Below, piece after piece: positions 39,750 to 49,170 of a DNA stretch of 64,000 nucleotides. Source of the stretch: Nocardioides sp. URHA0020 (GTDB taxonomy: Bacteria; Actinomycetota; Actinomycetes; Propionibacteriales; Nocardioidaceae); assembly GCF_000620705.1 (NCBI RefSeq), contig NZ_KK211172.1, positions 132,431-196,430 on the forward strand, given 5' to 3'. Below the pieces are notes generated by a model. It made no database searches and was not told the origin of the DNA. It worked only from the letters and a program-made list of their open reading frames with translations. A program made the position numbers and the translations under genes. Positions within the stretch are counted from its first letter, which is position 1. The number at the start of each line of letters is the position of its first letter.

Positions 39750-41033
39750 TCAGCGGGCGACGAGGCCGAGCAGGGCGTCGGGGTCCACCACGCGGGCGCC
39801 GTCGCGAGCCACGTCCACGGCGACCTCGCGGTCCGCGGTGACGACGAGCACGACGCGGCCCGTGGGCTCCACGGCCACGAGGTCGCGGATCACGTCGTCG
39901 GCGATCACGCCGCGCGGGCTGTAGAGCACGCGTACGCCGCGCGGCGCGACGACCGGCGGCCGGTGATCGGTCTCGGCGGCGTCGAAGACCACCGTCGTCT
40001 CCGCCCCGGTGCGAGCGACGAGCGGCGCCAGGCTGCCGGCCAGCCGGTTGCGCTGCGCCTCCAGCGACGAGCTCGGCCAGGCCCGCTTGCTGACGTTGTA
40101 GCCATCGACGATCAGGCGGGAGCGTGGCATCGCGAGGTACTGCTCCAGCAGCCCCGGGTCGGCCGCCCCCAGCGCACCGGCCGAGCTCGGGACCCGCACC
40201 CCGCTCGCGGCCACGTCGGCCTCGACGCGGTCGGCGGGAGCCCCCTCGATCGCGGGCAGCGCGAGCTCGCGCCGCAGCCCGGTGGCCGCGTCGATCACGG
40301 ACTCGAGCAGGAGCCGGGCTCGCACGGTGGCCTCGTCGCGCTCGGAGCGGGCGTCGCGCCGGGCCTGGACACCGTCGGCGTCGTGGCGCTCGACCTGCGC
40401 CCTCAGCTGCCGGTTCTCCTTCTCGAGCGCCGCGATCCGCGTCGACGCCTCGGTCCGACCCGTCGCCAGCTCGGCGTCCATCCGGTCGGCGCGGGTCGTG
40501 GCCTCGCGCTCGGCCGCGCGGGCCTCGCCGAGCCGGCGCCGCAGGGTCGCGTGCTCGGCCTGGTGCTCCTCGCGGAGGCTCTCCTCGCGAGCCAGCTGGG
40601 CCGCACGCAGCTCGCGCACGGCCTGCTCCGCGTCGGCGAGCCGCTTGCGCAGGCGCTCCAGCTCGCGGTCCCGGCTCTCACCGACCGCAGCGGACTCCTC
40701 GATCCGGGCGAGCCGCTCGCTGACGACACCCTCCCAGCCGTCGGGACGGGTCAGCCACGCCCGCGCGACCACCGCGACGTCGTCGGCGTCGTCGGGCTCG
40801 GCGCGCGCCGCGACCTGGACCCCGACCCGCTCGCGCACCTCGTCGTCGGCGAGAGCGTCGACGATGGCACTGGCTCCGAGGCGGGCCCGGCGGGCGGGCG
40901 CGAACGACGCCACCCGTCGTACGGCCGGCGGCAGGGTGGGTACGTCGGGCAGCACGTCGGACACCTGGGCGACGACGCGCGTGCGGACCGGCTCGGGGAG
41001 CCCGGCCAGCGGGAGCGGCTGGGATGAGGACAC
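39750..41033 (-). CDS. NYN-domain (YacP-like) protein with central coiled coil
   Basis: A 427-aa cytosolic protein in three parts. A helical N-terminal domain (about 1-105), a long charged coiled coil (about 110-240: RELERLRKRLADAEQAVRE, HATLRRRLGEARAAEREA), and a C-terminal NYN/PIN-like nuclease domain: MPRSRLIVDGYNVSKRAWP near 305, ETTVVFDAAETDHRPP, and VVLVVTADREVAVDVA with acidic active-site residues. NYN domains usually cleave RNA, so RNA processing is inferred. GTG 41033 is preceded by GGAG. It lies 10 nt after a small zinc-ribbon gene. Confidence 0.85.
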   Translation of the reverse strand: MSSSQPLPLAGLPEPVRTRVVAQVSDVLPDVPTLPPAVRRVASFAPARRARLGASAIVDALADDEVRERVGVQVAARAEPDDADDVAVVARAWLTRPDGWEGVVSERLARIEESAAVGESRDRELERLRKRLADAEQAVRELRAAQLAREESLREEHQAEHATLRRRLGEARAAEREATTRADRMDAELATGRTEASTRIAALEKENRQLRAQVERHDADGVQARRDARSERDEATVRARLLLESVIDAATGLRRELALPAIEGAPADRVEADVAASGVRVPSSAGALGAADPGLLEQYLAMPRSRLIVDGYNVSKRAWPSSSLEAQRNRLAGSLAPLVARTGAETTVVFDAAETDHRPPVVAPRGVRVLYSPRGVIADDVIRDLVAVEPTGRVVLVVTADREVAVDVARDGARVVDPDALLGLVAR

Positions 41034-41043
41034 GACGGCTCCG

Positions 41044-41298
41044 TCAGCTCGGCTCGAGGTCGGCGCCGACGGACTCGAAGCCGGCCACCAGCTCGATGGC
41101 GTCGGAGCGGCCGCACCAGCGGCAGGTCACCTGCTCGACCGACTCGGTCCGCAGCTCGGTCTCCTCGACCCGGTGCTCGCCGGCGAGGTCGAAGTGCCAG
41201 AACTCGGTCGTGCGGCGGGTGCGGGTCACGTCGAAGCGGGTGAGGTTGCCGCAGCCGGCGCAACGCCAGCGCTGCCCGCTGTCCGGGATCGTCGTCAT
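41044..41298 (-). CDS. Small zinc-ribbon protein
   Basis: An 84-aa protein with two CxxC knuckles, CAGCGNLTRFDVTRTRR and VTCRWCGRSDAIEL, the classical zinc-ribbon spacing. The middle carries TTEFWHFDLAGEHRVEE. It is the first gene of a set with the NYN protein (10 nt apart) and may bind nucleic acid or the nuclease. ATG 41298. The next gene on the other strand starts about 100 nt away. No function is assigned. Confidence 0.78.
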   Translation of the reverse strand: MTTIPDSGQRWRCAGCGNLTRFDVTRTRRTTEFWHFDLAGEHRVEETELRTESVEQVTCRWCGRSDAIELVAGFESVGADLEPS

Positions 41299-41396
41299 CG
41301 CACCTCCTCCACCGCCTCGGTGGTCAGACCCCAGCCTACGACCGGGTCCCGCGCGGCGCCGTCCGATTGTCGGTGGCCGCCTCTAGCGTCGACGGC

Positions 41397-43160
41397 ATGA
41401 GCGGTTGGGAGGTGCAGCGGAGCTTCGACGAGCTGGGGCGTCCGCTGCGTGACCTGACCTTCTGCGTCGTCGACCTCGAGACGACCGGCGGCTCGGCCGA
41501 GGGCGGCTCGATGATCACCGAGATCGGCGCGGTCAAGGTGCGCGGTGGCGAGGTGCTGGGCGAGTTCCAGACCCTGGTCAACCCGCGGACCGAGATCCCC
41601 GCCTTCATCGCGGTCCTCACCGGCATCACCAACGGCATGGTGTCGGGTGCCCCCCCGATCGAGTCGGCCCTGCCCGCGTTCCTCGAGTTCGCCGCCGGGT
41701 GCGTGCTGGTCGCCCACAACGCGCCGTTCGACGTCGGGTTCCTGCGCTACTTCGCCGAGCAGCAGGGCCGCGCCTGGCCGACGTTCGAGGTGCTCGACAC
41801 CGCCAGGCTGGCGCGCCGGGTGATCACCCGCGACGACGCCCCCAACTGCAAGCTCTCCTCGCTCGCCCGGCTCTTCAACTCCTCGACCACGCCCAACCAC
41901 CGCGCGCTCGACGACGCCCGCGCCACGGTCGACGTGCTGCACGGGCTGATGGAGCGGCTGGGCGGGGTCGGCGTGCTGACCCTCGAGGAGCTGCAGACCT
42001 TCTCCTCGCGCGTCACCACCGCCCAGCGGCGCAAGCGGCACCTCGCCGAGGGACTCCCCCACGCCCCGGGCGTCTACCTCTTCCGCGACGACCGGGCCCG
42101 GGTGCTGTACGTCGGCACCTCGCGCGACCTGCGCACCCGCGTCCGCTCCTACTTCACGGCCTCCGAGACCCGGTCCCGGATGGGCGAGATGGTCGGCATC
42201 GCCAGCGTCGTCGACGGCATCGAGTGCGCCACCCCGCTCGAGGCCGAGGTGCGAGAGCTGCGGCTGATCGCCGAGCACAAGCCGCGCTACAACCGGCGCT
42301 CCCGGTTCCCCGAGCGCGTCCACTTCATCAAGCTGACCCGCGAGCCCTGGCCCCGGCTGTCGCTGGTGCGCCGCGTGCTCGACGACGACGCCGACTACCT
42401 CGGGCCCTTCTCGTCGAAGAAGACCGCGGAGAAGTGCCTGGCCGCCCTGCACGACACCTTCCCGATCCGGCAGTGCTCCGACCGGATGTCCCGGCAGCCC
42501 GTGGTGGGGCGCAGCGCCTGCGTGCTCGCCGAGATGGGCCGCTGCCTCTCGCCCTGCGACGGCAGCGTCGACGAGGCGACGTACGCCGTGGTCGTGCGCC
42601 AGCTGCGCGACACCCTGCTGCGCCGCCCGGACGAGGTGGTCGAGGCGATCAACGCCCGGATGGCGGCGCTGGCCGACGACGAGCGCTTTGAGGAGGCCAG
42701 CCACCACCGCGACCGGCTCGCCGCCTTCGTGCGAGCAGCCGCCCGCACCCAGCGGCTCTCCGCGCTCACCCGGTGCTCCGAGATCGTGGCCGTCCGACGC
42801 GACGACGCCGGGCGGTGGGAGGTCCACGTCGTCCGCCACGGTCGGCTGGCCGCGGCCGGCGTGATCCCGCCCGGCGCCGACGCCGTCGGCTACGTCGACA
42901 CCCTGCGGCAGTCTGCCGAGACCGTCCGCACCGGACCCGGCCCCGTGCCGGCCGCGACGGCGGAGGAGAGCGAGAAGATCCTGCGCTGGCTGGAGTCCCC
43001 GGGCATCCGCCTCGTCGACGTCGACGGCGAGTGGACCTGCCCGGTGGCCGGCGCGACGCGCCACCTCGCCGTGCACGACGCCGTCAACCAGTCCCGGCTC
43101 TCGCTGGTGCCCTTCGACGACCGGCGCAGCCTGACCCCCGTGCACCAGCCCGCTCGCTGA
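41397..43160 (+). CDS. DEDD exonuclease fused to a GIY-YIG (UvrC/Cho-like) nuclease
   Basis: A 587-aa DNA repair-type protein. The N-terminal DnaQ-like 3'-5' exonuclease has FCVVDLETTGG near 24, TNGMVSGAPP, LVAHNAPFDVGFL and HRALDDARATVDVLHGL. The second part is a UvrC-like GIY-YIG nuclease beginning GVYLFRDDRARVLYVGTSRD near 220, with LGPFSSKKTAEKCLAAL and a UvrC-type Cys-rich stretch (QCSDRMSR, CVLAEMGRCLSPCDG). The helix-hairpin-helix and the 3' incision domain of full UvrC are not seen. It resembles the mycobacterial Rv2191 type. It probably takes part in excision repair alongside a separate UvrC. The start is ATG 41397. Confidence 0.9.
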   Translation: MSGWEVQRSFDELGRPLRDLTFCVVDLETTGGSAEGGSMITEIGAVKVRGGEVLGEFQTLVNPRTEIPAFIAVLTGITNGMVSGAPPIESALPAFLEFAAGCVLVAHNAPFDVGFLRYFAEQQGRAWPTFEVLDTARLARRVITRDDAPNCKLSSLARLFNSSTTPNHRALDDARATVDVLHGLMERLGGVGVLTLEELQTFSSRVTTAQRRKRHLAEGLPHAPGVYLFRDDRARVLYVGTSRDLRTRVRSYFTASETRSRMGEMVGIASVVDGIECATPLEAEVRELRLIAEHKPRYNRRSRFPERVHFIKLTREPWPRLSLVRRVLDDDADYLGPFSSKKTAEKCLAALHDTFPIRQCSDRMSRQPVVGRSACVLAEMGRCLSPCDGSVDEATYAVVVRQLRDTLLRRPDEVVEAINARMAALADDERFEEASHHRDRLAAFVRAAARTQRLSALTRCSEIVAVRRDDAGRWEVHVVRHGRLAAAGVIPPGADAVGYVDTLRQSAETVRTGPGPVPAATAEESEKILRWLESPGIRLVDVDGEWTCPVAGATRHLAVHDAVNQSRLSLVPFDDRRSLTPVHQPAR

Positions 43161-43292
43161 CCGGCTGTCCACTACGCCCGTGTCGGCCGAGTGGCCATAT
43201 CTCCTAGTCACCGCGGGCCATCGCCCCGCTGCGGCGTCCTGCTCGACTCCCGGGTCTTCTAGCGTGGCCGCGACCACGAGAGAGGACCACCC

Positions 43293-44765
43293 GTGTCTGC
43301 AACGCTGGCGCCGGACCCGGACACGGACGTCGCGACGACGCCGGACCGGCCGCGCCGCAGCGTCGTCCCCGTGCTCACGAGGTCGGTGCTCCCCTTCCTG
43401 CTGCTCCTCGGCTGCCTGCTCGCGGCCGTGCGCCTGGCGGCGATCCCACTCACCAACTTCGACACCTACTTCCACCTGCGCTTCGGCCACGAGTTCCTGA
43501 CCGACTGGTCGCTGCGCCACCCGGGATCGGTGACGACGTACGCCACCGCCGACTGGGTGCCGACCCAGTGGCTGCCCGAGGTGGTGATGGCCAGGGCCGA
43601 GGACTGGTTCGGACTGGCCGGGGTCGCCTGGCTCTCCGGCCTCCAGCTCTGCACGCTCGTCATCGTCTTCTACCTCGTGGCCCGGCGACAGGCCTCGGCG
43701 ATCATCGCCGCCACGGTCACCGTGTTCGCCCTGATCGCGTCCCTGCCCGGCCTCACCATGCGCCCCCAGGTGATCAGCTACATCCTGATCGCGGTCACGA
43801 TGGCCCTGTGGCTGCGGGCCCGTCGCGACGGCACCGCACCCTGGCTGATGGTGCCCATGACCTGGGTCTGGGCCATGTCCCACGGGATGTGGCCGGTCGG
43901 GATCGTGATCGGTGCGGTCGCCGCGGTCGGGCTGCTGCTCGACCACGACCGGGCCGCCTGGAGGCAGCGGCTGCTGGTGCCGCTGCTGTCCCTGGTCGCC
44001 GCCGGCCTCACGCCCGTCGGCCCCGCGCTCTACTCGGCGGTGCTGCTGGTCAGCTCCCGGGCGCAGTACTTCTCCGAGTGGGATCCGCCGCGCTTCACCA
44101 CCCCGAGCTGCCTGGCGCTCCTGGTCCTGCTCGCCCTCACCGTCACGGTGCTGCTCCGCCGCGACCGGACGCCGTGGTTCGACGTGCTGATGCTGCTGCT
44201 GGCGGCCGGCTTCGCCGTCTACTCCAACCGGACCGTCCCGGTCAGCGCGGCGATGATGGTGCCGCTCGCCGCCCTCGCCCTGCAGGTGCCGAGCGGCCCC
44301 AGGACCGCTCCGGGCCGGGTCGAGCGGACCGCCGTCGCGCTGGCGTACGCACTCGCCCTCGTCGTGCTGGCGATCGCCGTCCCCCGGACCTCGGATGCGC
44401 CCCCGGTGCAGCCCGCCTGGATGGACCAGACGCTCAGCGCGCTTCCCGCCGGGACACCGGTGCTCGACGAGTGGGTCTGGGGCGGGTACCTGATGTGGCG
44501 CTACCCCAACCTCGACCTGACCTCCCACGGCTACGGCGACACGTTCACGACGGCCGAGCTCGACCGCAACACCGACGTCCCGAGGCTCGAGAAGGGCTGG
44601 ATCCCTGCGGTGAGCAAGATGGGGGTGGACTACGCCCTGTTGAGGACGGACTCACCGCTGGCCTACGCGCTGCGGACCACGCAGGGGTGGACGGTGCTGC
44701 ACCGGTCCAAGGCGCTCGTCCTCCTGCATCGCCCGACCGACGCCGCGGATGCCCCGGTCGGCTAG
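43293..44765 (+). CDS. Polytopic membrane protein, GT-C glycosyltransferase-like
   Basis: A 490-aa protein with about 10-12 membrane helices. The first external loop has LTNFDTYFHLRFGHEFLTDW and WVPTQWLPEVVMARAEDW, a pattern of Asp, His and Gly residues that recalls GT-C enzymes and oligosaccharyltransferase-like proteins. The C-terminal 90 residues (WMDQTLSALPAGTPVLDEWV, MGVDYALLRTDSPLAYALR) are predicted to lie outside. This C-terminal part resembles a family seen beside uncharacterised glycan genes, but no sugar-transfer motif is proven. The start is GTG 43293. Confidence 0.65.
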   Translation: MSATLAPDPDTDVATTPDRPRRSVVPVLTRSVLPFLLLLGCLLAAVRLAAIPLTNFDTYFHLRFGHEFLTDWSLRHPGSVTTYATADWVPTQWLPEVVMARAEDWFGLAGVAWLSGLQLCTLVIVFYLVARRQASAIIAATVTVFALIASLPGLTMRPQVISYILIAVTMALWLRARRDGTAPWLMVPMTWVWAMSHGMWPVGIVIGAVAAVGLLLDHDRAAWRQRLLVPLLSLVAAGLTPVGPALYSAVLLVSSRAQYFSEWDPPRFTTPSCLALLVLLALTVTVLLRRDRTPWFDVLMLLLAAGFAVYSNRTVPVSAAMMVPLAALALQVPSGPRTAPGRVERTAVALAYALALVVLAIAVPRTSDAPPVQPAWMDQTLSALPAGTPVLDEWVWGGYLMWRYPNLDLTSHGYGDTFTTAELDRNTDVPRLEKGWIPAVSKMGVDYALLRTDSPLAYALRTTQGWTVLHRSKALVLLHRPTDAADAPVG

Positions 44766-44774
44766 TTTGGCGCC

Positions 44775-45053
44775 ATGATCACCGCCATCGTGTTCGTGAA
44801 GGCCGACGTCGCCCGGATCCCGGAGGTCGCCGAGGCGATCGCCGCGCTCGACGGGATCAGCGAGGTCTACTCGGTGACCGGTCAGATCGACCTGATCGCG
44901 CTGGTCCGGGTGCGCGACCACGACGACGTGGCCTCGGTGGTGGCCGACCGGCTCAACAAGGTCCCCGGCGTGCAGGCCACCGAGACCCACATCGCGTTCC
45001 GGGCCTACTCCCGCCACGACCTCGAGTCGGCGTTCTCCCTCGGGCTCGACTGA
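44775..45053 (+). CDS. Stand-alone Lrp/AsnC ligand-binding (RAM) domain protein
   Basis: A 92-aa protein consisting only of the RAM domain of Lrp/AsnC regulators: MITAIVFVKADVARIPEVAE, then VYSVTGQIDLIALVRVRDHD and VQATETHIAFRAYSR. The DNA-binding helix-turn-helix is absent, so it cannot act as a classical regulator. RAM domains oligomerise and bind amino acids. It follows the membrane protein gene by 9 nt and is probably co-transcribed. It could be a metabolic sensor or a partner of full-length Lrp proteins. Confidence 0.87.
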   Translation: MITAIVFVKADVARIPEVAEAIAALDGISEVYSVTGQIDLIALVRVRDHDDVASVVADRLNKVPGVQATETHIAFRAYSRHDLESAFSLGLD

Positions 45054-45177
45054 GCGCCCGGGGTCGGCCAAACGGTCAGACCCCGTGGCCCGGGCAGGCC
45101 ATCTTCGACGCTGAGCAGCGTGGCGGACGGCAGCGCCGTCGTACCGTCGCGACTCGGTCTTCGGGAGAGGAACAACC

Positions 45178-48100
45178 GTGCCCACTGCCCGGTCTCGTAC
45201 GCGCGTGCTCGCCGCTCTGCTGGTCTCCATCGTGGTCAGCGCCGGGCTCGGTCTGGTCGGCGCCGCACCGGCGCTCGCCCTGGAGGCCCCGACGGGTCTG
45301 GCGCCGGCCGGCGGTGAGGCCGTCGCCTCCACCCCGGTCCTGAGCTGGGACCGGGTCCCGGGAGCCGCGAAGTACGACGTGCAGGTGTCGACGAGCGCGG
45401 AGTTCGGCTCGACGCTCGTCAGCATCACCACCGTCAACCACCAGTACGCCCCGGCTCGCCAGCTGCCGAGCGGCGCGCTCTACTGGCGGGTCCGGGTCAA
45501 CGGCTCCGGCGATGCCTGGAGCACCGCGGACTTCTCCCGCTCCACCCTGTCACCGCCGGTGGTCACCGGTCCGGGCGACGGCGCCCAGCTCGCCCAGCCG
45601 CAGTCCCCTCCGACACTGACCTGGGAGCCCGTCGCCGGCGCCGACGGCTACGAGGTGCAGTACGGCAAGGACCCCCACTTCACCGACCAGACCTCGAGCA
45701 AGACGACGGAGAGCACGACCCTCATCGTCGACCTGCAGCCGCCGGCGCCGTACTTCTGGCACGTGCGGGCGCAGCTCGGCGACGGCATCTACACCGATTG
45801 GTCGAGCTCGCGCACCTACACGGTCCTCGGGCTGTCGGGCCCGGGTGACGACCCGCAAGCGCCGGACAACGACGAGAACCAGAACGTCCAGGACGTCGTC
45901 CTCGACTGGGCGCCGATCGCCGGCGCCAAGAGCTACGACGTGCAGATCGGGACCGACTCCCAGTTCCTGACCAAGGTCCACGAGCGTGGTGGCATCCTCG
46001 GCACCCGCTACTCCCCGCCGCAGACGCTGAACAACGACCAGTACTGGTGGCAGGTGCGCCCGGTCGACGGCGCCGGCAACAAGCTCGACTGGTCGCAGGT
46101 CCCCGTCTGGCAGTTCCGTCGCAACTGGCCCGACCAGCCGGTGCTGCGCTACCCGGTGGACAACGCCACGGTGGGCGATCCGTTCTACTTCCAGTGGTCG
46201 CCGGTCAAGCACGCGAGCAAGTACACGGTGCAGGTCAGCCCCAACGTGAGCTTCAAACCCGACAACCTCACGAAGACGTGCACGACGGTCCACACGACGC
46301 TGGCCATGGGCGACGGCGGCAGCTGCTTCCCGGCTGCCCTGGGCACGTACTACTGGCGGGTGCTAGCAACCGACGAGTTCGCGACGAACGCACCGGTCAC
46401 CGACATCCTGTCCTCGGACACCCAGGTGCACCGGTTCACCTACGACCCGGGCCTGGTCACGCTTCTGGGACCGGGCAACGGGTCGACCGTCGCGGTGCCC
46501 ACCCTGTCGTGGGCACCGGTGGCAGGTGCCGCGAAGTACCGGGTCACGATCGGGTCCGCGACCTACACCACCCCGTCCACCTCGTTCACTCCGCGCGGCT
46601 TGGGCGAGGGGACCTACCGCTGGGACGTCCGCACCATCTCGGAGGACGGCCGGCTCGGATCCGGCCTCCTGACCGCCGGGCAGCGCACCTTCGTGCTGCC
46701 CGCGCCTGCCGATCCGCCGGAGGACCCGCCCGTCGTCTACCCGACCCCGACGCCTGCGGCCGTGGCGCCGTCCTACCGCTTCCCGACACTGCGGTGGACC
46801 GAGGTCCCCGCAGCCGAGCACTACGAGATCCAGGTCCGTCCGAAGGGGACGATCGGCTGGACCACGGTCGGCGCGGAGTTCGAGTTCCCGGCGGGCGAGG
46901 ATACCGGTACGGACTTCCTCTCACCCGGCAAGTACGAGTGGCAGGTCGACGCCTACCTCCCGGACAACGTCACGAGGTCCGGCTCCACCGGCACCTTCGA
47001 GATCCTCGAGCTGCCGCCCGTCCCGGTCACCAGCTACCGAGCGGCCCTGACCGGCAACGCCCTCCTCGGGAAGGCAGGGGCGTCCGTCGACGCCTGTGAT
47101 GCGAGCCTGCCGGCCACCTGCCAGAACCTGCGGCAGACCCCCGTCCTCGGCTGGACCTCTCCGGACCCCAACGTCGGCTACTACGAGCTGTACGTCGCCA
47201 ACGACCCCGAGCTGACCAACCCGGTCTTCCAGAAGCCCATCAAGGTGTCCTCGACGATGTGGACCTACACCGCGGCGCTCCCGGACAACCAAGCAGCGAC
47301 CGGGTACTACTGGGCGCTGGCGCCGTGCACCACCAGCGGCTACTGCAGCGCGCCGGAGCACGCGACGCACGCGTTCAACAAGACCAGCAGGGCGGCGACC
47401 CTGGTCTCCCCCGCCGACCAGGCGGTCGTCCAGGACGACGTCACCCTGACGTGGGCCGACTACCTCGACAGCCAGGCGGTCGTCGACGGCGCGGACCCGG
47501 ACACCGCGACCCCGCTCGACACACCGGCCGAGACCGAGGCCCGGCAGTACCGGGTGCAGACGTCGACCGATCCCGCCTTCACCAACAACCCCACGACGAC
47601 GACCACCACCACGGTGGTCGACCAGCGGACCTTCACGTCGTTCGGCGACACCTACCCCGAGGGCACGATCTACTGGCGGGTCCAGGCGGTCGACGGGTCC
47701 GGCAACGCGCTCGCATGGAGCGCGACGCGCAGCTTCGTCAAGCAGTCACCCACCCCGGCGCTGACCGCACCGGTCCCGGGCGCCACGATCCCGGGCGACG
47801 ACGTGCTGGCGTGGGACCCGCTCGACTTCGCGGGCAGCTACGTCGTCGAGGTCTACAAGGGCAACGACCAGCTCGCGAACTCGGCCAACCGGGTGGTGAA
47901 CGCCACGGTCAACCGGGTCGGCTACGTCCTCAACTCGCTCGACCCCGACCTCGGTCCCTACACCTGGCGGGTCCGCCGCAACGACGCGGCCGGGCGGCCG
48001 GGCGCGTGGAGCGCCCTCCGGTCCTTCTCGGTCACGCGGCCGGCACCGGTGCTGGCCGCCCCACCGGTCGACGCTGACGTCCAGCCCTCGGACGCGCTCT

Positions 48101-49158
48101 TCACCTGGGGTGCGGTGCCCCGGGCGACCAAGTACCGCTTCGAGCGGCGCCTGGTCGGCGCCGCCACGGTGGCGGAGACCCAGGTGACCCCGGCGCTGGC
48201 CTGGGCCCCGACCGCGGCGATCGCCGGCGGTGCCTGGCAGTGGCGGGTCACGGCCCTCGACACCCAGAGCCACGCGCTGGGGACGTCGGACTGGCGGGCC
48301 TTCTCCGTCATCGACACCCCGGTCGCGACCATCCCGGTCTCGATCTCCGGGTCGGGCAAGGTCGCGACGCCGCTCACCCTGGTCCCGCCGACCTGGAACA
48401 TGCCGGCCGAGACGGTGACCACGACCTACCAGTGGTACGTCGGCGGCTCGGCCGTCAAGGACGAGACCGGTCCGACGTACGACGTCACGACGGCCGACGT
48501 CGGCAAGGCCGTCACGGTGCGCGCGACAGCGACGCGGCCCGGCTACAAGTCCGGGAGCTCCACCAGCAACGCCATCGCTGCCGGGCTAGGTGCGGTCATC
48601 CACGCCACGAACCCGCCGTCGATCACCGGCACCCCCGCGGTCGGCGCCGTGCTGACCGCCAGGAGCGGCACGTGGCCGGGCGCGCCCAGCTACCAGTACC
48701 AGTGGACGTCGAACGGGGTCTCCATCCCCGGCGCCACCGGCTCGACGTACCGGGTGCAGACCAAGGACGCCGCCCGACTGCTGCGGGTGCGGGTCACGGC
48801 GACCATCGCCGGCTACTCCCCCGGCTCGGCGACGAGCAGCGGGCTCACGATCCGCAAGATCGCGACGAGGACGACCTCACGGCTGCGGGCGGCCAAGGTC
48901 ACCGCGGCGCGGCACGGCATCGTCGAGGTGACCGTCACCGCCAAGGACGTGCCCAAGCCGGTCGGCAGGGTGCGGATCACCGAGGGCTCGAGAGTCCTGA
49001 CGACGGTCACCCTCGGCTCGAGCAGGGGCGGGCGCATCGCGATCAGCGTGCCGCGGCTCAAGGTCGGCACCCACCTGCTCAAGGCGAGCTACCTCGGCGG
49101 CACCGTGACCCTGCGGTCCACCGCACGCGTGGTCCGACTGGTGGTGACGAAGCGGTAG
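45178..49158 (+). CDS. Large secreted protein with about ten FN3-like repeats and Ig-like C-terminus
   Basis: A 1326-aa secreted protein. Signal peptide (VLAALLVSIVVSAGLGLVG, cleavage after ALA). About ten beta-sandwich repeats follow, each with a W-x-PVxGAxxYxVQV core: WDRVPGAAKYDVQVS, WEPVAGADGYEVQYG, WAPIAGAKSYDVQIG, WSPVKHASKYTVQVS, WAPVAGAAKYRVTIG and others to WGAVPRATKYRFERR. The last 250 residues contain two Ig-like repeats (TYQWYVGGSAV, YQYQWTSNGVSIPGATGSTY) and a final beta domain ending in a basic tail. No sortase motif or membrane anchor is seen, so it is released or bound otherwise. A cell-surface adhesive or scaffold role is likely. Confidence 0.8.
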   Translation: MPTARSRTRVLAALLVSIVVSAGLGLVGAAPALALEAPTGLAPAGGEAVASTPVLSWDRVPGAAKYDVQVSTSAEFGSTLVSITTVNHQYAPARQLPSGALYWRVRVNGSGDAWSTADFSRSTLSPPVVTGPGDGAQLAQPQSPPTLTWEPVAGADGYEVQYGKDPHFTDQTSSKTTESTTLIVDLQPPAPYFWHVRAQLGDGIYTDWSSSRTYTVLGLSGPGDDPQAPDNDENQNVQDVVLDWAPIAGAKSYDVQIGTDSQFLTKVHERGGILGTRYSPPQTLNNDQYWWQVRPVDGAGNKLDWSQVPVWQFRRNWPDQPVLRYPVDNATVGDPFYFQWSPVKHASKYTVQVSPNVSFKPDNLTKTCTTVHTTLAMGDGGSCFPAALGTYYWRVLATDEFATNAPVTDILSSDTQVHRFTYDPGLVTLLGPGNGSTVAVPTLSWAPVAGAAKYRVTIGSATYTTPSTSFTPRGLGEGTYRWDVRTISEDGRLGSGLLTAGQRTFVLPAPADPPEDPPVVYPTPTPAAVAPSYRFPTLRWTEVPAAEHYEIQVRPKGTIGWTTVGAEFEFPAGEDTGTDFLSPGKYEWQVDAYLPDNVTRSGSTGTFEILELPPVPVTSYRAALTGNALLGKAGASVDACDASLPATCQNLRQTPVLGWTSPDPNVGYYELYVANDPELTNPVFQKPIKVSSTMWTYTAALPDNQAATGYYWALAPCTTSGYCSAPEHATHAFNKTSRAATLVSPADQAVVQDDVTLTWADYLDSQAVVDGADPDTATPLDTPAETEARQYRVQTSTDPAFTNNPTTTTTTTVVDQRTFTSFGDTYPEGTIYWRVQAVDGSGNALAWSATRSFVKQSPTPALTAPVPGATIPGDDVLAWDPLDFAGSYVVEVYKGNDQLANSANRVVNATVNRVGYVLNSLDPDLGPYTWRVRRNDAAGRPGAWSALRSFSVTRPAPVLAAPPVDADVQPSDALFTWGAVPRATKYRFERRLVGAATVAETQVTPALAWAPTAAIAGGAWQWRVTALDTQSHALGTSDWRAFSVIDTPVATIPVSISGSGKVATPLTLVPPTWNMPAETVTTTYQWYVGGSAVKDETGPTYDVTTADVGKAVTVRATATRPGYKSGSSTSNAIAAGLGAVIHATNPPSITGTPAVGAVLTARSGTWPGAPSYQYQWTSNGVSIPGATGSTYRVQTKDAARLLRVRVTATIAGYSPGSATSSGLTIRKIATRTTSRLRAAKVTAARHGIVEVTVTAKDVPKPVGRVRITEGSRVLTTVTLGSSRGGRIAISVPRLKVGTHLLKASYLGGTVTLRSTARVVRLVVTKR

Positions 49159-49170
49159 TGCCGGTGGCCG

